64,000 nt of DNA, taken from positions 3,062,001 to 3,126,000 of the forward strand of contig CP026657.1 of the NCBI GenBank assembly GCA_023525915.1, given 5' to 3'. Under the pieces are notes generated by a model. The model was not told the DNA's origin. It ran no database searches and saw only the letters and a list, made by a program, of their open reading frames with translations. This DNA comes from Acetispira formosa (nom. nud.). GTDB taxonomy: Bacteria; Desulfobacterota; Desulfarculia; Adiutricales; Adiutricaceae. Below are positions 52,021 to 61,735 of this stretch, in pieces (the first letter of the stretch is position 1; each line of letters opens with the position of its first letter). The translations under genes were made by a program, and so were the position numbers.

Positions 52021-55000
52021 TTATGCCAGACCTGGCAAGAAGTTTTTTATCCCATACAGATCCGCTCCGCTTCTGATCTGTATGTCCCCCACAAAAAGTT
52101 TGCCGGATGGCGACAAGCGCACTTTTCTTTTGGGGTCCATAACCAGTTCCATGACTTTATCATAATTGACCGGCCCCGCCTCACCGAAAGTCAGGGTCAG
52201 GCCGCCCGCGCCGCTTTCCAACCGGTGCACCCCGGCCTTTTTCAGCATGATTTTTATTTCCATCAGATTAATCAGGTTCTCGGCCTCGTCCGGCGGCTGG
52301 CCGAAGCGATCCAGCATTTCCTCACGGAGGGCGGCAATGTCCTGGGGCGTTTTGGCCGACGACAGCCGCCGGTACATGACCAGACGCGATTCCGTATCGG
52401 GGGCGTAGGCCTCCGGCAGGTAGGCCGGGACGCTCATGGCCACCTCCGGTTCCCATTCTTCTTCGTAAGTCTGGCCCTTCAGTTCGCTGATGGCCTGCTC
52501 CATCAATTGGGTGTACATCTCATATCCCACCAGTTGAGCCTGACCGGACTGGGCCGCGCCCAGAATGTTGCCGCTGCCGCGAATCTGGAGGTCATGCATG
52601 GCGATTTGATAGCCGCTGCCGAGATCGGAGTGGTCCAGAAGGGCTTTGAGGCGTTTTTTGGCGTCGGAGGTCAGGGTGTCGGGGTTGTCGACCATCATAT
52701 AGGCATAGGCCTGCTGGTGCCCGCGCCCGACTCGGCCGCGCAGCTGGTAAAGCTGGGCCAGACCGAAGCGGTCGGCCTGATCAATGATAATGGTGTTGGC
52801 GGCCGGAAAGTCCAGGCCGGATTCCACAATGGTGGTGGTGACCCAGACATCTATTTCGCGGTTCAGGAATTTGGTCATCACCTCTTCCAGCTCGGTTTCC
52901 TTCATCTGCCCGTGGCCGACGGCAAAGCGCACCAGCGGCATCAGGCGGCGAAGTTTCCGGACCAGGAGGTGGATATCCCGGACCCGGTTGTGGATGAGGA
53001 AGACCTGCCCGCCCCGGGCCAGTTCCCGGTCAATGGCTTCGCAGACGGTTTCGTCTTCGTATTTCATTAAGGTAGTCTTGACGGCCAGCCGATCCTGGGG
53101 CGGGGTGGCGATGGAACTGAGGTCACGTATGCCGGACAGGGACATCGATAGGCTGCGGGGAATGGGGGTGGCGCTCATAGCCAGGACATCCACGGAGGAA
53201 CGGAGTTTTTTCAGCTTCTCCTTGTCCGAAACTCCAAAGCGGTGTTCTTCATCGATGACCACCAGCCCCAGGTCTTTGAATTTTACATCCTTTTGCAGAA
53301 GACGGTGCGTACCAATCAGGACATCAACCTGCCCTTCAGCGGCGCGTTTCAGAAGCTGTTTGACTTCAGCCGGTTTTTTAAAGCGGGAAAGGGAGGCCAC
53401 CCTTATGCCCCAGGGTGACAGGCGCGCTTCGAAGGTGTGGCCGTGCTGTTCGGCCAGAATGGTGGTGGGCACCAGGACGGCCGCCTGCCGGTGTTCGCTG
53501 ATGACCTTGAAAGCGGCCCGCATGGCCACCTCCGTCTTCCCGTAGCCGACGTCGCCGCAGACCAGCCGGTCCATGGGGCGCGGGGCGGCCAGATCGTGCA
53601 GCACTTCGTCAATGGCCGAGCGCTGATCGGGCGTTTCCGTATATTCAAAGGATGATTCAAACTCCAGAAAAAGATTGTCGCGCCCGCCATAGGCATGGCC
53701 GGGGGCTATCTGGCGGGCGGCGTAGAGCTTTAACAGCTCCTCGGCCATCTGGCGGATGTTTTCCTTAACTTTTTCCTTCAGCCGTCCCCAGGTCAGGCCG
53801 CCAAGCTTGTCGAGCGTGGGCGGCCGGTCGGTGGCCCCGACGTATTTGCCGACCGCGCTGAAAAGCTCCACCGGCACATAGAGCTTGTCCCCGCCCTTGT
53901 AGGCCAGATGCAGAAAATCGCCTTTCTGGCCATAGGACAGGCTCAAAGTCACCAGCCCCAGATACTGTCCGATGCCGTGAACATTGTGGACCACGAAATC
54001 GCCCGGCGTCAGATCCTTGAGGCTGGCGAAGTTCAGGCCCTTGAATTCCTCAGCCGCCCGGCGGCGGCGCGGACGGGTGGCGGCGCCAAAAATTTCGTCT
54101 TCCGATATAAAGGCGACCTGCTCAATGGGAGCGGCGAAACCGCCGGAAAGCTGGCCCACCTCCAGGCTGAGCCGTCCCGGACGCACTGATGAGCGCCCGG
54201 CCAGGGGGGTGGCGGCCGAAAGGTCGTATTCGGCCAGCATTTCAGCCAGCCTTCGTGATTGTTCGGCCGTACGCAAAACCAGATGAGTATTGAAGCCCCG
54301 TCCCAGAAGGCTTTTGACCCGCGCGGCCAGCGGAGCCAGAAGGCCCGCCCCGCCCTTGCCCGCTGTCGCTGTGGCCCGGAGATCCGTATTGGGTTCCAGG
54401 GGGATCTTCCAATAAGCGGCATTGGCTTCCGGCTCTTCCGGCAGTTCCAGGCTGCGGACCCGCCAGCGGCCGCTGCGCGTGCTCTGGAGCGCGGCCAGGG
54501 TTTCCTCAGAATCGCGGGCCAGTTCTTCCAGCGGCAGGTGCGGCCGCTCTTCCAGGTTCAGCCTTTCAAAGTGATTAAAGAGGTTCAGCCAGGCGGCCTC
54601 CCCGGCCCGGGCGAAATCCTCCGGCTCATATATCAGGCAGCGCGCGCGGCCAAGGGCGGCGGCCAGCGGCACCAGATCGGTAAACAGCGGAGCCCATGAC
54701 TCCAGGCCGCTGAAAGTCTCGCCCCGCCGGAAGCGGTCGGCCAGCGGCTCCCACAACAGGCCGTGCCACCCCTTTTCGGCCGCCAGTTCCTCCAGGCGAT
54801 TGGCTGCCGCCCCGCCGCTCTCTTCATCATATGTGAATTCAGAAGCGGGCGGCAGAATCACCGCCCCCAGCTTTCCGACCGACCGCTGATCCTGAATCTG
54901 AAAGGTGCGGATGGACTCCACAAAGTCGCCGAAAAGCTCCACCCGCACCGGAAGGGACTGACCGGCCGGAAAAATATCGACAATATCGCCCCGAGCGGAA

Positions 55001-55512
55001 AAATCACCGCGCGATTCCACCTGCCCCACGGAGCTATAACCATTTTTGACCAGAAAGCTTTTAAGCTGATCGAGATCGACCTCCCGGCCGTTTTCAATGC
55101 GGTGGATGCGCCCGGCCGTATCCGCCGGATCGGGCGCGAGCCTCAAGCAGGCCGCCGCCGAACCCACCACCACCCGCGGCGCGTCGCCCTCAGCCAGGTG
55201 GTGCAAAGCCCAGAGCCTTTGAGCCACACTGTCCGGGCTGGTGGCCTGGGCCAGAAAGGGTTTGGCTTCGAAAGCCGGAAAGTAATGGATGCGGTCTTTG
55301 CCCTCCGGCCAGAAAAAGGCCAGGTCTCCGGCCAGATCTTCAGCCATGATGGCGGTGGGCATGGCCACGAAAATTATCTGCGGCCGGTCATATAAAAGCT
55401 GCACCAAAAAACGGGCCAGCGCGGGCACACTCAGCCCGGCCAGCACAACCGACTGGCCGTCGCCGGGCTGAAGTTTTTTCAAGTCACCTGTATATCGTTG
55501 ATATTCGATCAT
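52021..55512 (-). CDS. mfd: Transcription-repair coupling factor Mfd
   Basis: 1163 aa, full length. UvrB-homology domains at the N-terminus (about 1-340), the RNA polymerase-interacting domain (LTPGDFVVHNVHGIGQYLG...; about 470-570), SF2 translocase with Walker A GDVGYGKTEVAMRAA near residue 655 and DEEHRFG, and C-terminal TRCF (D7) domain. It removes stalled RNA polymerase and recruits UvrA. RBS GAGGGCACG. The 235-base gap to the PpiC gene shows no further feature. Confidence 0.97.
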   Translation of the reverse strand: MIEYQRYTGDLKKLQPGDGQSVVLAGLSVPALARFLVQLLYDRPQIIFVAMPTAIMAEDLAGDLAFFWPEGKDRIHYFPAFEAKPFLAQATSPDSVAQRLWALHHLAEGDAPRVVVGSAAACLRLAPDPADTAGRIHRIENGREVDLDQLKSFLVKNGYSSVGQVESRGDFSARGDIVDIFPAGQSLPVRVELFGDFVESIRTFQIQDQRSVGKLGAVILPPASEFTYDEESGGAAANRLEELAAEKGWHGLLWEPLADRFRRGETFSGLESWAPLFTDLVPLAAALGRARCLIYEPEDFARAGEAAWLNLFNHFERLNLEERPHLPLEELARDSEETLAALQSTRSGRWRVRSLELPEEPEANAAYWKIPLEPNTDLRATATAGKGGAGLLAPLAARVKSLLGRGFNTHLVLRTAEQSRRLAEMLAEYDLSAATPLAGRSSVRPGRLSLEVGQLSGGFAAPIEQVAFISEDEIFGAATRPRRRRAAEEFKGLNFASLKDLTPGDFVVHNVHGIGQYLGLVTLSLSYGQKGDFLHLAYKGGDKLYVPVELFSAVGKYVGATDRPPTLDKLGGLTWGRLKEKVKENIRQMAEELLKLYAARQIAPGHAYGGRDNLFLEFESSFEYTETPDQRSAIDEVLHDLAAPRPMDRLVCGDVGYGKTEVAMRAAFKVISEHRQAAVLVPTTILAEQHGHTFEARLSPWGIRVASLSRFKKPAEVKQLLKRAAEGQVDVLIGTHRLLQKDVKFKDLGLVVIDEEHRFGVSDKEKLKKLRSSVDVLAMSATPIPRSLSMSLSGIRDLSSIATPPQDRLAVKTTLMKYEDETVCEAIDRELARGGQVFLIHNRVRDIHLLVRKLRRLMPLVRFAVGHGQMKETELEEVMTKFLNREIDVWVTTTIVESGLDFPAANTIIIDQADRFGLAQLYQLRGRVGRGHQQAYAYMMVDNPDTLTSDAKKRLKALLDHSDLGSGYQIAMHDLQIRGSGNILGAAQSGQAQLVGYEMYTQLMEQAISELKGQTYEEEWEPEVAMSVPAYLPEAYAPDTESRLVMYRRLSSAKTPQDIAALREEMLDRFGQPPDEAENLINLMEIKIMLKKAGVHRLESGAGGLTLTFGEAGPVNYDKVMELVMDPKRKVRLSPSGKLFVGDIQIRSGADLYGIKNFLPGLA

Positions 55513-55578
55513 CGTGCCCTCTCACCCGGCCATGATAACAAAGCTCACCCCCAAAAATCAATGCGGGGCCATAGAGTA

Positions 55579-55748
55579 CAGCAATTCTAATTATGGCCGC
55601 CGCATAAAGCCGGGGGTCGAGCGTAGCGAGACGGAGCGCCAGCGACTGGTTTTGACGGAAAAATAGCCGCTCACGAAACAAAAACCACGCTTTTTGTGTA
55701 GCGGATGGGCCGTAAGTTCAAGGAAAAAAGTCATAATTAGAATCGCTG
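55579..55748 (-). mobile_element. RptA MITE, intact, 9-bp target duplication
   Basis: 170 bp, reverse orientation. Terminal inverted repeats CAGCAATTCTAATTATGG / CATAATTAGAATCGCTG. Both sides carry CATAGAGTA (55570-55578 and 55749-55757). It lies 5' of mfd. Confidence 0.92.
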
Positions 55749-55802
55749 CATAGAGTAGTAAACGCATTTATTATTCTTCGCCGCGCCAGGCCGACCAGGC
55801 AG

Positions 55803-55928
55803 GAGGCGGAGGTTGAAAATTTTCTGTAAAAACCCTTATTTCAGCGGCACTTGTCTGAGCTTCGTCTACGAAGCGAGTTGTGGCGCTGAAATAAGGGTGA
55901 ACGGAGGAAATTTTTCAACCTCCGCCTC
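55803..55928. repeat. RptF double-hairpin repeat
   Basis: Outer arms GAGGCGGAGGTTGAAAATTT and complement; inner arms CCCTTATTTCAGCG / CGCTGAAATAAGGG around the conserved loop CACTTGTCTGAGCTTCGT..AAGCGAGTTGTGG. The second copy (59261-59396) has the same loop but changed arms. Contains TTTTCTGTAA as in RptC. Confidence 0.8.
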
Positions 55929-56061
55929 CGGCCCACCGCCCAAAAAGGTGACCCCGCTGACCCTTCACACACTTTATACTTGAATAGCAACGAATTTATT
56001 ATCATAATAGACAAGTTAAATATTGCGGCCGACGCGCCCGCTCAACTCAAGGAGACTTATA

Positions 56062-56529
56062 ATGCTGGAAACCGGCCACCCCTTCCCGCCTTTCACCCTG
56101 CCTGACCAGAACGGACAAGAACACAGCCTTAAAGATTATGATGGAAAATGGCTGGTGATATATTTCTACCCCAAGGACAACACCAGCGCCTGTACCTTGG
56201 AGGCCCAGGATTTCACCGCGCACACCGCCGACTTCAACAAACTGGGCGCGCAGGTTATCGGGGTCAGTCCGGATTCAGTGAAAAGCCACGCCGGGTTTAC
56301 GGCCAAAAAGGAACTGGGGCTCACTCTTTTGAGCGACCCGGAGCACACCCTCCTGGAAGCGGCCGGGGTCTGGCGGAAAAAGAAGATGTATGGCCGGGAA
56401 TACATGGGCGTAGTCCGCACCACCGCCCTGATCGATCCCAAAGGGCTGGTGCGTGAAGTCTGGAGCAATGTCAAGGTGCCCGGCCATGTGGAGGCCGTCC
56501 TTAAAACCATCAATGAACTGAAAGGCTGA
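56062..56529 (+). CDS. bcp: Thioredoxin-dependent peroxiredoxin Bcp/PrxQ
   Basis: 155 aa from ATG 56062 (AAGGAG, 8 nt). Reduces hydroperoxides in the cytoplasm. Peroxidatic Cys C44 in YPKDNTSACTLEAQDF. The resolving Cys five residues later of many Bcp proteins is Gln49, so this is a 1-Cys type. The family end LIDPKGLVREVW and the conserved YMGVVRTTALIDP are present. It may be cotranscribed with the downstream GH13 gene (62 bases apart), which has its own strong RBS. Confidence 0.92.
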   Translation: MLETGHPFPPFTLPDQNGQEHSLKDYDGKWLVIYFYPKDNTSACTLEAQDFTAHTADFNKLGAQVIGVSPDSVKSHAGFTAKKELGLTLLSDPEHTLLEAAGVWRKKKMYGREYMGVVRTTALIDPKGLVREVWSNVKVPGHVEAVLKTINELKG

Positions 56530-56591
56530 AGCCTGGTTCAACAAAACAAAAACAAAACGGTTCCAGCCACGGCTGGCCGGGGAGAATCGCT

Positions 56592-58991
56592 ATGGCTCAG
56601 ATTAAAGTCGAGTTCAGATATTTTACCGGCGTCAGAGAGAATATTTTCCGAAACGTCCGCCTCATGGGCAGTTGGAACCCCGATGGTTCACACAGCGACA
56701 AATGGCGCACAGTGGCTATGAAACCCTTCCTGGCTGATGACGGATGCCAGGCTTTCAAGGCGGAAGTCGCCTTTCAGGACAACCAGGTGGGCCAGGAGTT
56801 TTCCTGGGGCATTTTGCTGGATGTGCCGGGCCGGGCCAACATCTGGGGAATAATGACCGAATACGGCGCCCTGGAATCGGCGGCCATGCACCGCACCTTC
56901 ACCCTGGAAAACAAGCCCATGGTGGAGTCTTACTGGCTGACCCACTGCCGCCGTCTGGGGGCCAATAAACATTACAGCGATCCGGCCGCCAAACCCGGCA
57001 TCCTGTTTTCCGTGTGGGCTCCCCACGCTAAATCCGTGGAAACGGTCATCGCCGCCGACGACAGCGGCGGCTACATCTATAACGACGGCAAAGGCGTAAA
57101 AAAAGCCTATCCCATGACCCGCGACGACCAGGGCATCTGGACTACTGATCCGGCCGAGCCTGATTTCGCCGATTTCCACGACTGGCGCGGCTGCGCATAT
57201 ATGTTCAAAATCACCCGCGAAGACGGTTCAGTGGCCTACCGCACCGACCTTTATTCGCGCAGCCAGGCCGGGACCGGCTCGGTTGATCCGGCCGAAGCCG
57301 AGTGGAGCGGCCTCAGCTCTGACCTGGAGGGCACCAAAAGCTGTTCGCTGGTGCTCGACCCGGAAATTGTGGCTCCCCGGTATTCCAGCAAAGGCATTTC
57401 CGAAGACGAATGGCCGGACGGACGGGAGTTCTGGGCTCATGAATTCAATCCCAACCGTCCCCTCCCGACCAGAGCGGAGGATATGGTTATCTACGAAATG
57501 CACGTCGATGGCCTCTGGGCCGAGCACGAAGGCCCCGGTACCTTTGAAGACGCCATGAACATGCTGGACTACCTGGTCGATCTGGGCATCAACACCATTG
57601 AGCTTCTGCCCATCAGCGAGTTCGACGGCGAATCCGGCTGGGGTTACGGAACATCCCATTACTACGCCGTCACCCGCGGCAAGAGCGGCCGCAACCAGTT
57701 CAAGCATTTCGTCAGGGCCTGTCACCAGCACGGCATAGCGGTCATAATGGATGTGGTCTACAATCACTATACGCCCAACAGCGAGCGGGCCGAATGGATG
57801 TATGACAGCACCAGCCACGAACACAACATGTATTACATGTATTACGGCCAGCCCGACGATTACCCCGACATGCCCGAGGGCGGTTATTTTGACAACATGT
57901 CCACCGGCTACCTCCCCAATATGGCCGATGAGATGGTGCGAAAGATGATGATCGGCAGCGCCGTCACCATGGCCATGGAATTTCACATCGACGGCTTTCG
58001 CATGGATCTCACTCAGGCCCTGCACAGCTTCAATGTCCTTCATTATGACGGCCGCCATGTGCCTGAAGCCAACGAGGCCGGCATCCGCTTTATGCGGGAA
58101 TGGGTGCGCACCCTGCGTCTGTTCAAGCCCTTTGTCGTCCTCCTGGCCGAGGATCACAGCGGCTGGAACGCCATGACCCATCCCCAGTCCATCGGCGGCA
58201 TAGGCTTTGACGCCATCTGGTGGTCGGAGTGGTATCACCAGCTCATCGGCGACGCCACCGGCGACAAGTCCAAAGCCCGCCTCCTCCACAACGCCGGCTA
58301 CGGAACCAACGACCCGCTCAACCTGAGCCTCTTCGGCCAAATCCTTCTCAACAGCCCCAGCCGCGTGGTCTATCACGAATCCCACGATGAGGCCGGTAAT
58401 TCCCAGAATTCGGCCCGCACCATGATGGTGGCCGTCAACAACATGCTCTTTGACAACACCCGCCCCTGGGCCGAGGCCCGCTGCCGGGTGGTGGCCGCCC
58501 TCACCATTCTCTCGGCCGGGACTCCCATGTTTTTTATGGGCGAGGAAGTGGCCGCCGTCAAGCCCTACCGCTACGATGACTTCCTCAATTTCCGCGAAGA
58601 CTATCAGGCCATGCGCGAAAGCACCGGAGCGCACATGTTCCGTTTCTACCAGGATCTCATCCGCCTGCGCATTTCCTCTTCGGCGTTCCGCTCACCCAGC
58701 CTGGAAATACTCTATACTCACAACAAGGATCGTATAATAGCTTTCAGCCGCACCTGGGGCCAGCAGGAATTCGCGGTCGTGGCCAGCCTCAACAACAACG
58801 CTTTCCCAGACGGTTACGACCTGACCCACGATTTTTTCCGGGGAAAAAATTGGGTGGAAGCCCTCAACAGCGACGCGGACATATACGGTGGTTTCGAAGT
58901 CTACAACCCTGACGAAATAGAATGCCCCGACGGCAAATTCAAACCCCGCATCCCGGCCTGCGGAGTAATCGTCTTCGTAAAAACAAATTAA
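56592..58991 (+). CDS. GH13-family alpha-glucan enzyme (branching/amylase-like)
   Basis: 799 aa, no signal peptide, so cytoplasmic. N-terminal starch-binding-like domain (about 1-110; FRYFTGVRENIFRNVRLMGSWNPDG), a CBM48-like domain (about 130-270), and a GH13 catalytic barrel (about 295-690). Conserved regions: IELLPISEF, MDVVYNHY, GFRMDL (nucleophile D472), VVLLAEDH (acid E520) and YHESHDEAGN (D599). Resembles 1,4-alpha-glucan branching enzymes and related debranching enzymes. The exact linkage is not decided. No other glycogen genes are in the window. Confidence 0.85.
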   Translation: MAQIKVEFRYFTGVRENIFRNVRLMGSWNPDGSHSDKWRTVAMKPFLADDGCQAFKAEVAFQDNQVGQEFSWGILLDVPGRANIWGIMTEYGALESAAMHRTFTLENKPMVESYWLTHCRRLGANKHYSDPAAKPGILFSVWAPHAKSVETVIAADDSGGYIYNDGKGVKKAYPMTRDDQGIWTTDPAEPDFADFHDWRGCAYMFKITREDGSVAYRTDLYSRSQAGTGSVDPAEAEWSGLSSDLEGTKSCSLVLDPEIVAPRYSSKGISEDEWPDGREFWAHEFNPNRPLPTRAEDMVIYEMHVDGLWAEHEGPGTFEDAMNMLDYLVDLGINTIELLPISEFDGESGWGYGTSHYYAVTRGKSGRNQFKHFVRACHQHGIAVIMDVVYNHYTPNSERAEWMYDSTSHEHNMYYMYYGQPDDYPDMPEGGYFDNMSTGYLPNMADEMVRKMMIGSAVTMAMEFHIDGFRMDLTQALHSFNVLHYDGRHVPEANEAGIRFMREWVRTLRLFKPFVVLLAEDHSGWNAMTHPQSIGGIGFDAIWWSEWYHQLIGDATGDKSKARLLHNAGYGTNDPLNLSLFGQILLNSPSRVVYHESHDEAGNSQNSARTMMVAVNNMLFDNTRPWAEARCRVVAALTILSAGTPMFFMGEEVAAVKPYRYDDFLNFREDYQAMRESTGAHMFRFYQDLIRLRISSSAFRSPSLEILYTHNKDRIIAFSRTWGQQEFAVVASLNNNAFPDGYDLTHDFFRGKNWVEALNSDADIYGGFEVYNPDEIECPDGKFKPRIPACGVIVFVKTN

Positions 58992-59000
58992 GTAATGTAA

Positions 59001-59205
59001 AGAGAAGAGGGGGGCTCTGCCCCTCCACCCCGCAAGGGGTAAACCCCTTGACCCCACCGAAACTCCGGAGGAGTTTCGGTACTTTTTTGGTGGCGCTATA
59101 TCTTGCCGCATTGGCGTGCGATCAAATAAGGTGCCAGTCCAGAGGAGGACTACCGCTACCTCAGCACTGGGCATTAAGATAAAATTTGCGTGTCCTCTCG
59201 ACCTT
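59001..59205 (+). repeat. RptE repeat with intrinsic terminator
   Basis: Starts 10 bases after the GH13 stop in the same direction. Terminator hairpin 59056-59080 (ACCGAAACTCC/GGAGTTTCGGT) with T run. Distal part GGTGCCAGTCCAGAGGAGGA (59131-59150) is the uncut form of the IS110 target (reverse complement CTCCTCTGGACTGGC). Confidence 0.83.
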
Positions 59206-59260
59206 TGTGGCCTCATTTCCTCCGCGAATCTTCCTTCTCCCGCGTGGCCGACAATGTAGG

Positions 59261-59396
59261 AGGCGGGGGCTGAAAAATTTCTGTAGAGAACCATTGTTTC
59301 AGCGCCACTTGTCTGAGCTTCGTGCTCGAAGCGAGTTGTGGCGCTGAAACAATGGTGAACGAGGCCTTTCGTTAAAAATTTTCAGCCCCCGTCTCC
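59261..59396. repeat. RptF double-hairpin repeat; gap to 59636
   Basis: Outer arms AGGCGGGGGCTGAAAAATTT with mirrored AAAATTTTCAGCCCCCGTCT; inner arms CCATTGTTTCAGCG / CGCTGAAACAATGG. Same loop as 55803-55928. The stretch 59400-59636 beyond it shows nothing I can assign. Confidence 0.8.
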
Positions 59397-59636
59397 GGCC
59401 CACCGCCGACCCAATCCGCACACTCCTCCCCCTTAGCGTCAAAAAACCCTCACCTATCCTCCTTCACCCTGGCGCCTTAGCTAGATCCCGACGCATTCAA
59501 ATCTTCAGTAAATTCCAACTTAAATCATTGAAATTCCACTGACCTTTGCCGGAAAAATATGCCATGAGCCCTTTCCGGCGGATTTTTTTGCCCACTTGAC
59601 AGCTTGTAACTCACTGATTTAACTAACTCCTGGTCT

Positions 59637-59653
59637 TTGGCATATGTGTTGCA
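59637..59653 (+). promoter_or_regulatory. Sigma-54 (RpoN) promoter of fliK-flgD-flgE
   Basis: TTGGCATATGTGTTGCA fits the -24/-12 consensus (TTGGCAC-N5-TTGCA) with GG and GC correctly spaced. The predicted start is near 59664, ahead of fliK. Sigma-54 control with an NtrC-type activator (not in this window) is typical for middle flagellar genes. Confidence 0.75.
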
Positions 59654-59745
59654 TCTTCTGTTGACGCGGAGAAAGCATCCGCGAATTGACAAACCGGGAC
59701 AGCCGGGAAATATCCGGCCAGGCCCAAAGGCAAAGAGAGAAGATA

Positions 59746-61725
59746 GTGAGTCTTTTAAACGCCATAAGCAGTATGTCAAGCGATATGGAAGCAATCGGCT
59801 CTTCCTTCAGCCGCAAAGCATCAAGCGGAGACGGGTTTAGTAAATATATGGATAATTTCACGGGAAATAATAATTCCGACAAATTTTTGTCAAGCCTGAA
59901 ACAGAAGGGTATCGATCCCGATCGGTTCCTGTCCGATCTTCAGAGCGAAGGCATTGACCCTGATAAATTCTTGTCAGACCTCAACCGTGGCGGCGTTACC
60001 CCGGATCAGTTCGTCTCCAGCTACAATTATAAAAGCGGCAGCCTCGGCAATCTCAGCCTTGATGAAGTGGCCGAAAAAATGGCCAGCCTCGGCGGCGCGG
60101 ACGTTAAAAGATTTATCTCCGGCAACGACAGTGTCGTGTCCGGCATTTTATCCAAAAACAACATGACCCTGAAATCGGAAGATATCACCGACAGCGCCTT
60201 CTCATTCATGAAAGGCGGTTCTTCCGTTATGCGGGATCTCTCCGCTGCCCTCGATTCCGCCAAGGCCAGCCTCCCAGATACTTTTAAAAAACAGCTCGGC
60301 CAGAGCCTTATGGCCATGGGCCAGACCGCCAATACCGCCAACTCCATGAAAATGGGGGCCGACCTGATGGGCGTCCAGAACGGCGTCGACGCGCTGAAGG
60401 GCCTCTTGGGCACCATGAAAGCGGAACTTTCAGTTCTCCAGCTCGATAAAAAAGCCCTGCCCGCCTTAGGTGAACTCATGGCCGAGAGCGGCATGGACAA
60501 CGATACCATTAATAATATGCTCAGTCAGCTGGCCTCCGGCTCGATGACTATGGAACAGGTTTTCTATAACCTCAACAAAGCCAGCTCGGATTTATCCACC
60601 ACCGGTTCCCTGGTCGCCACTGAAGACGGCATGGCCGGTTTGGGCCAGTTCTTCAGCAGCCTCGGCGTTTCGCCTGAAGTGGTGGAATCAATCGTCAGCG
60701 GTTTCAAAAACGGCGACAATATCACTTCAGCCGCCTTGAAAGATATCATCGGCTCGGCCGACGAGAGCCTCCTGAGCGCCCCCATAAGCGAAGCCGACGC
60801 CGAGAATTTAGGCAATTGCCTGAAAGCCATGGGCGCCAGCGACAGGCAGCTGGGCAGCCTGGCCAACCTTTTAAGCCAGACCGACGGCAAAATGTCAGTT
60901 AATGATTTCGTCAATTTCTTCGACAAAATGGGTCCGGCCAATGACGCTTCAGTTTCCAGCAAGGAACTGGATTTGATCAAAACCATTATGGCCAACATCA
61001 GCCGCGAGCAGGAACTGGCCAAAACCCCCGTTTTCGACGAAACCCTGACCAAACTTCAGGCCCTGGGTGATCAGGAAATCGATGATGATTTCATGAAAAT
61101 GTCCCCGGCCCTCCAGGCTTTGCGCGGCGGAATTTCCGGCAGCAATCCCGAATCCAACTTCGGCGGACAGATGGGCCAGAATGGGCAACAGGGCCAGCAG
61201 CATGACCAGCAGTCCAAAGAGCAGTATCGCCAGGCCATGCATTCCGCTGCCCAGATGACCGATACTTCCACGGCCACCAGCGTTGAAGTGAGTGAGACAG
61301 TTCAGAGCTACGGCGGGCAGGAATCCCTGACCCGTCAGATCAGCCAGAAAATATTGTACAGCCACCAGAAGGGCATTCATCGTCTGAAGATGAAACTCAA
61401 CCCCGAAGCCATGGGCAAGCTCGACATTGAATTGAAAGTTAAGGGCGGCGAACTGACCGCGCATATCACCGCTGAAAGCCGCGAGACCTATGAGGCCCTG
61501 GCCGGTGAAATAGATGAATTGAAAGACGCCCTGGCCGCCGCCGGCGTTAAACTGGGCAACATGACCCTGTCGTTTGACGATCAGGAATCAGGCAGCCGCG
61601 AATTCGCCGACCTCGGTCTTCGCGGCCCCTCCAGGAAAAATGATGTCCCGGAAATAGATCCGGCCGTGATCAGTGAAGCGGCCCGGTCGTCCCTCCATGA
61701 GGGCGCGCTGAACCGGATTATATAG
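59746..61725 (+). CDS. fliK: Flagellar hook-length control protein FliK
   Basis: 659 aa from GTG 59746 (upstream GAGAGAAG). A TTG at 59686 and an ATG at 59773 are other possible starts. Repeated short units at the N-terminus (KGIDPDRFLSDLQSEGIDPDKFLSDLNRGGVTPDQF) are unusual. A long Ser/Gly/Ala/Met-rich ruler region follows. The C-terminal Flg_hook domain (about 530-610; SQKILYSHQKGIHRLKMKLNPEAMGKLDIELKVKGGELTAHI) is the FliK signature. It measures hook length and switches export specificity. First gene of a set with flgD and flgE. Confidence 0.87.
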   Translation: MSLLNAISSMSSDMEAIGSSFSRKASSGDGFSKYMDNFTGNNNSDKFLSSLKQKGIDPDRFLSDLQSEGIDPDKFLSDLNRGGVTPDQFVSSYNYKSGSLGNLSLDEVAEKMASLGGADVKRFISGNDSVVSGILSKNNMTLKSEDITDSAFSFMKGGSSVMRDLSAALDSAKASLPDTFKKQLGQSLMAMGQTANTANSMKMGADLMGVQNGVDALKGLLGTMKAELSVLQLDKKALPALGELMAESGMDNDTINNMLSQLASGSMTMEQVFYNLNKASSDLSTTGSLVATEDGMAGLGQFFSSLGVSPEVVESIVSGFKNGDNITSAALKDIIGSADESLLSAPISEADAENLGNCLKAMGASDRQLGSLANLLSQTDGKMSVNDFVNFFDKMGPANDASVSSKELDLIKTIMANISREQELAKTPVFDETLTKLQALGDQEIDDDFMKMSPALQALRGGISGSNPESNFGGQMGQNGQQGQQHDQQSKEQYRQAMHSAAQMTDTSTATSVEVSETVQSYGGQESLTRQISQKILYSHQKGIHRLKMKLNPEAMGKLDIELKVKGGELTAHITAESRETYEALAGEIDELKDALAAAGVKLGNMTLSFDDQESGSREFADLGLRGPSRKNDVPEIDPAVISEAARSSLHEGALNRII

Positions 61726-61735
61726 GAGAAGAACC

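Noticed and set aside
57228-58634. Open frame of 468 codons on the minus strand
   Set aside because: Antisense to the GH13 gene, without family features and without RBS.
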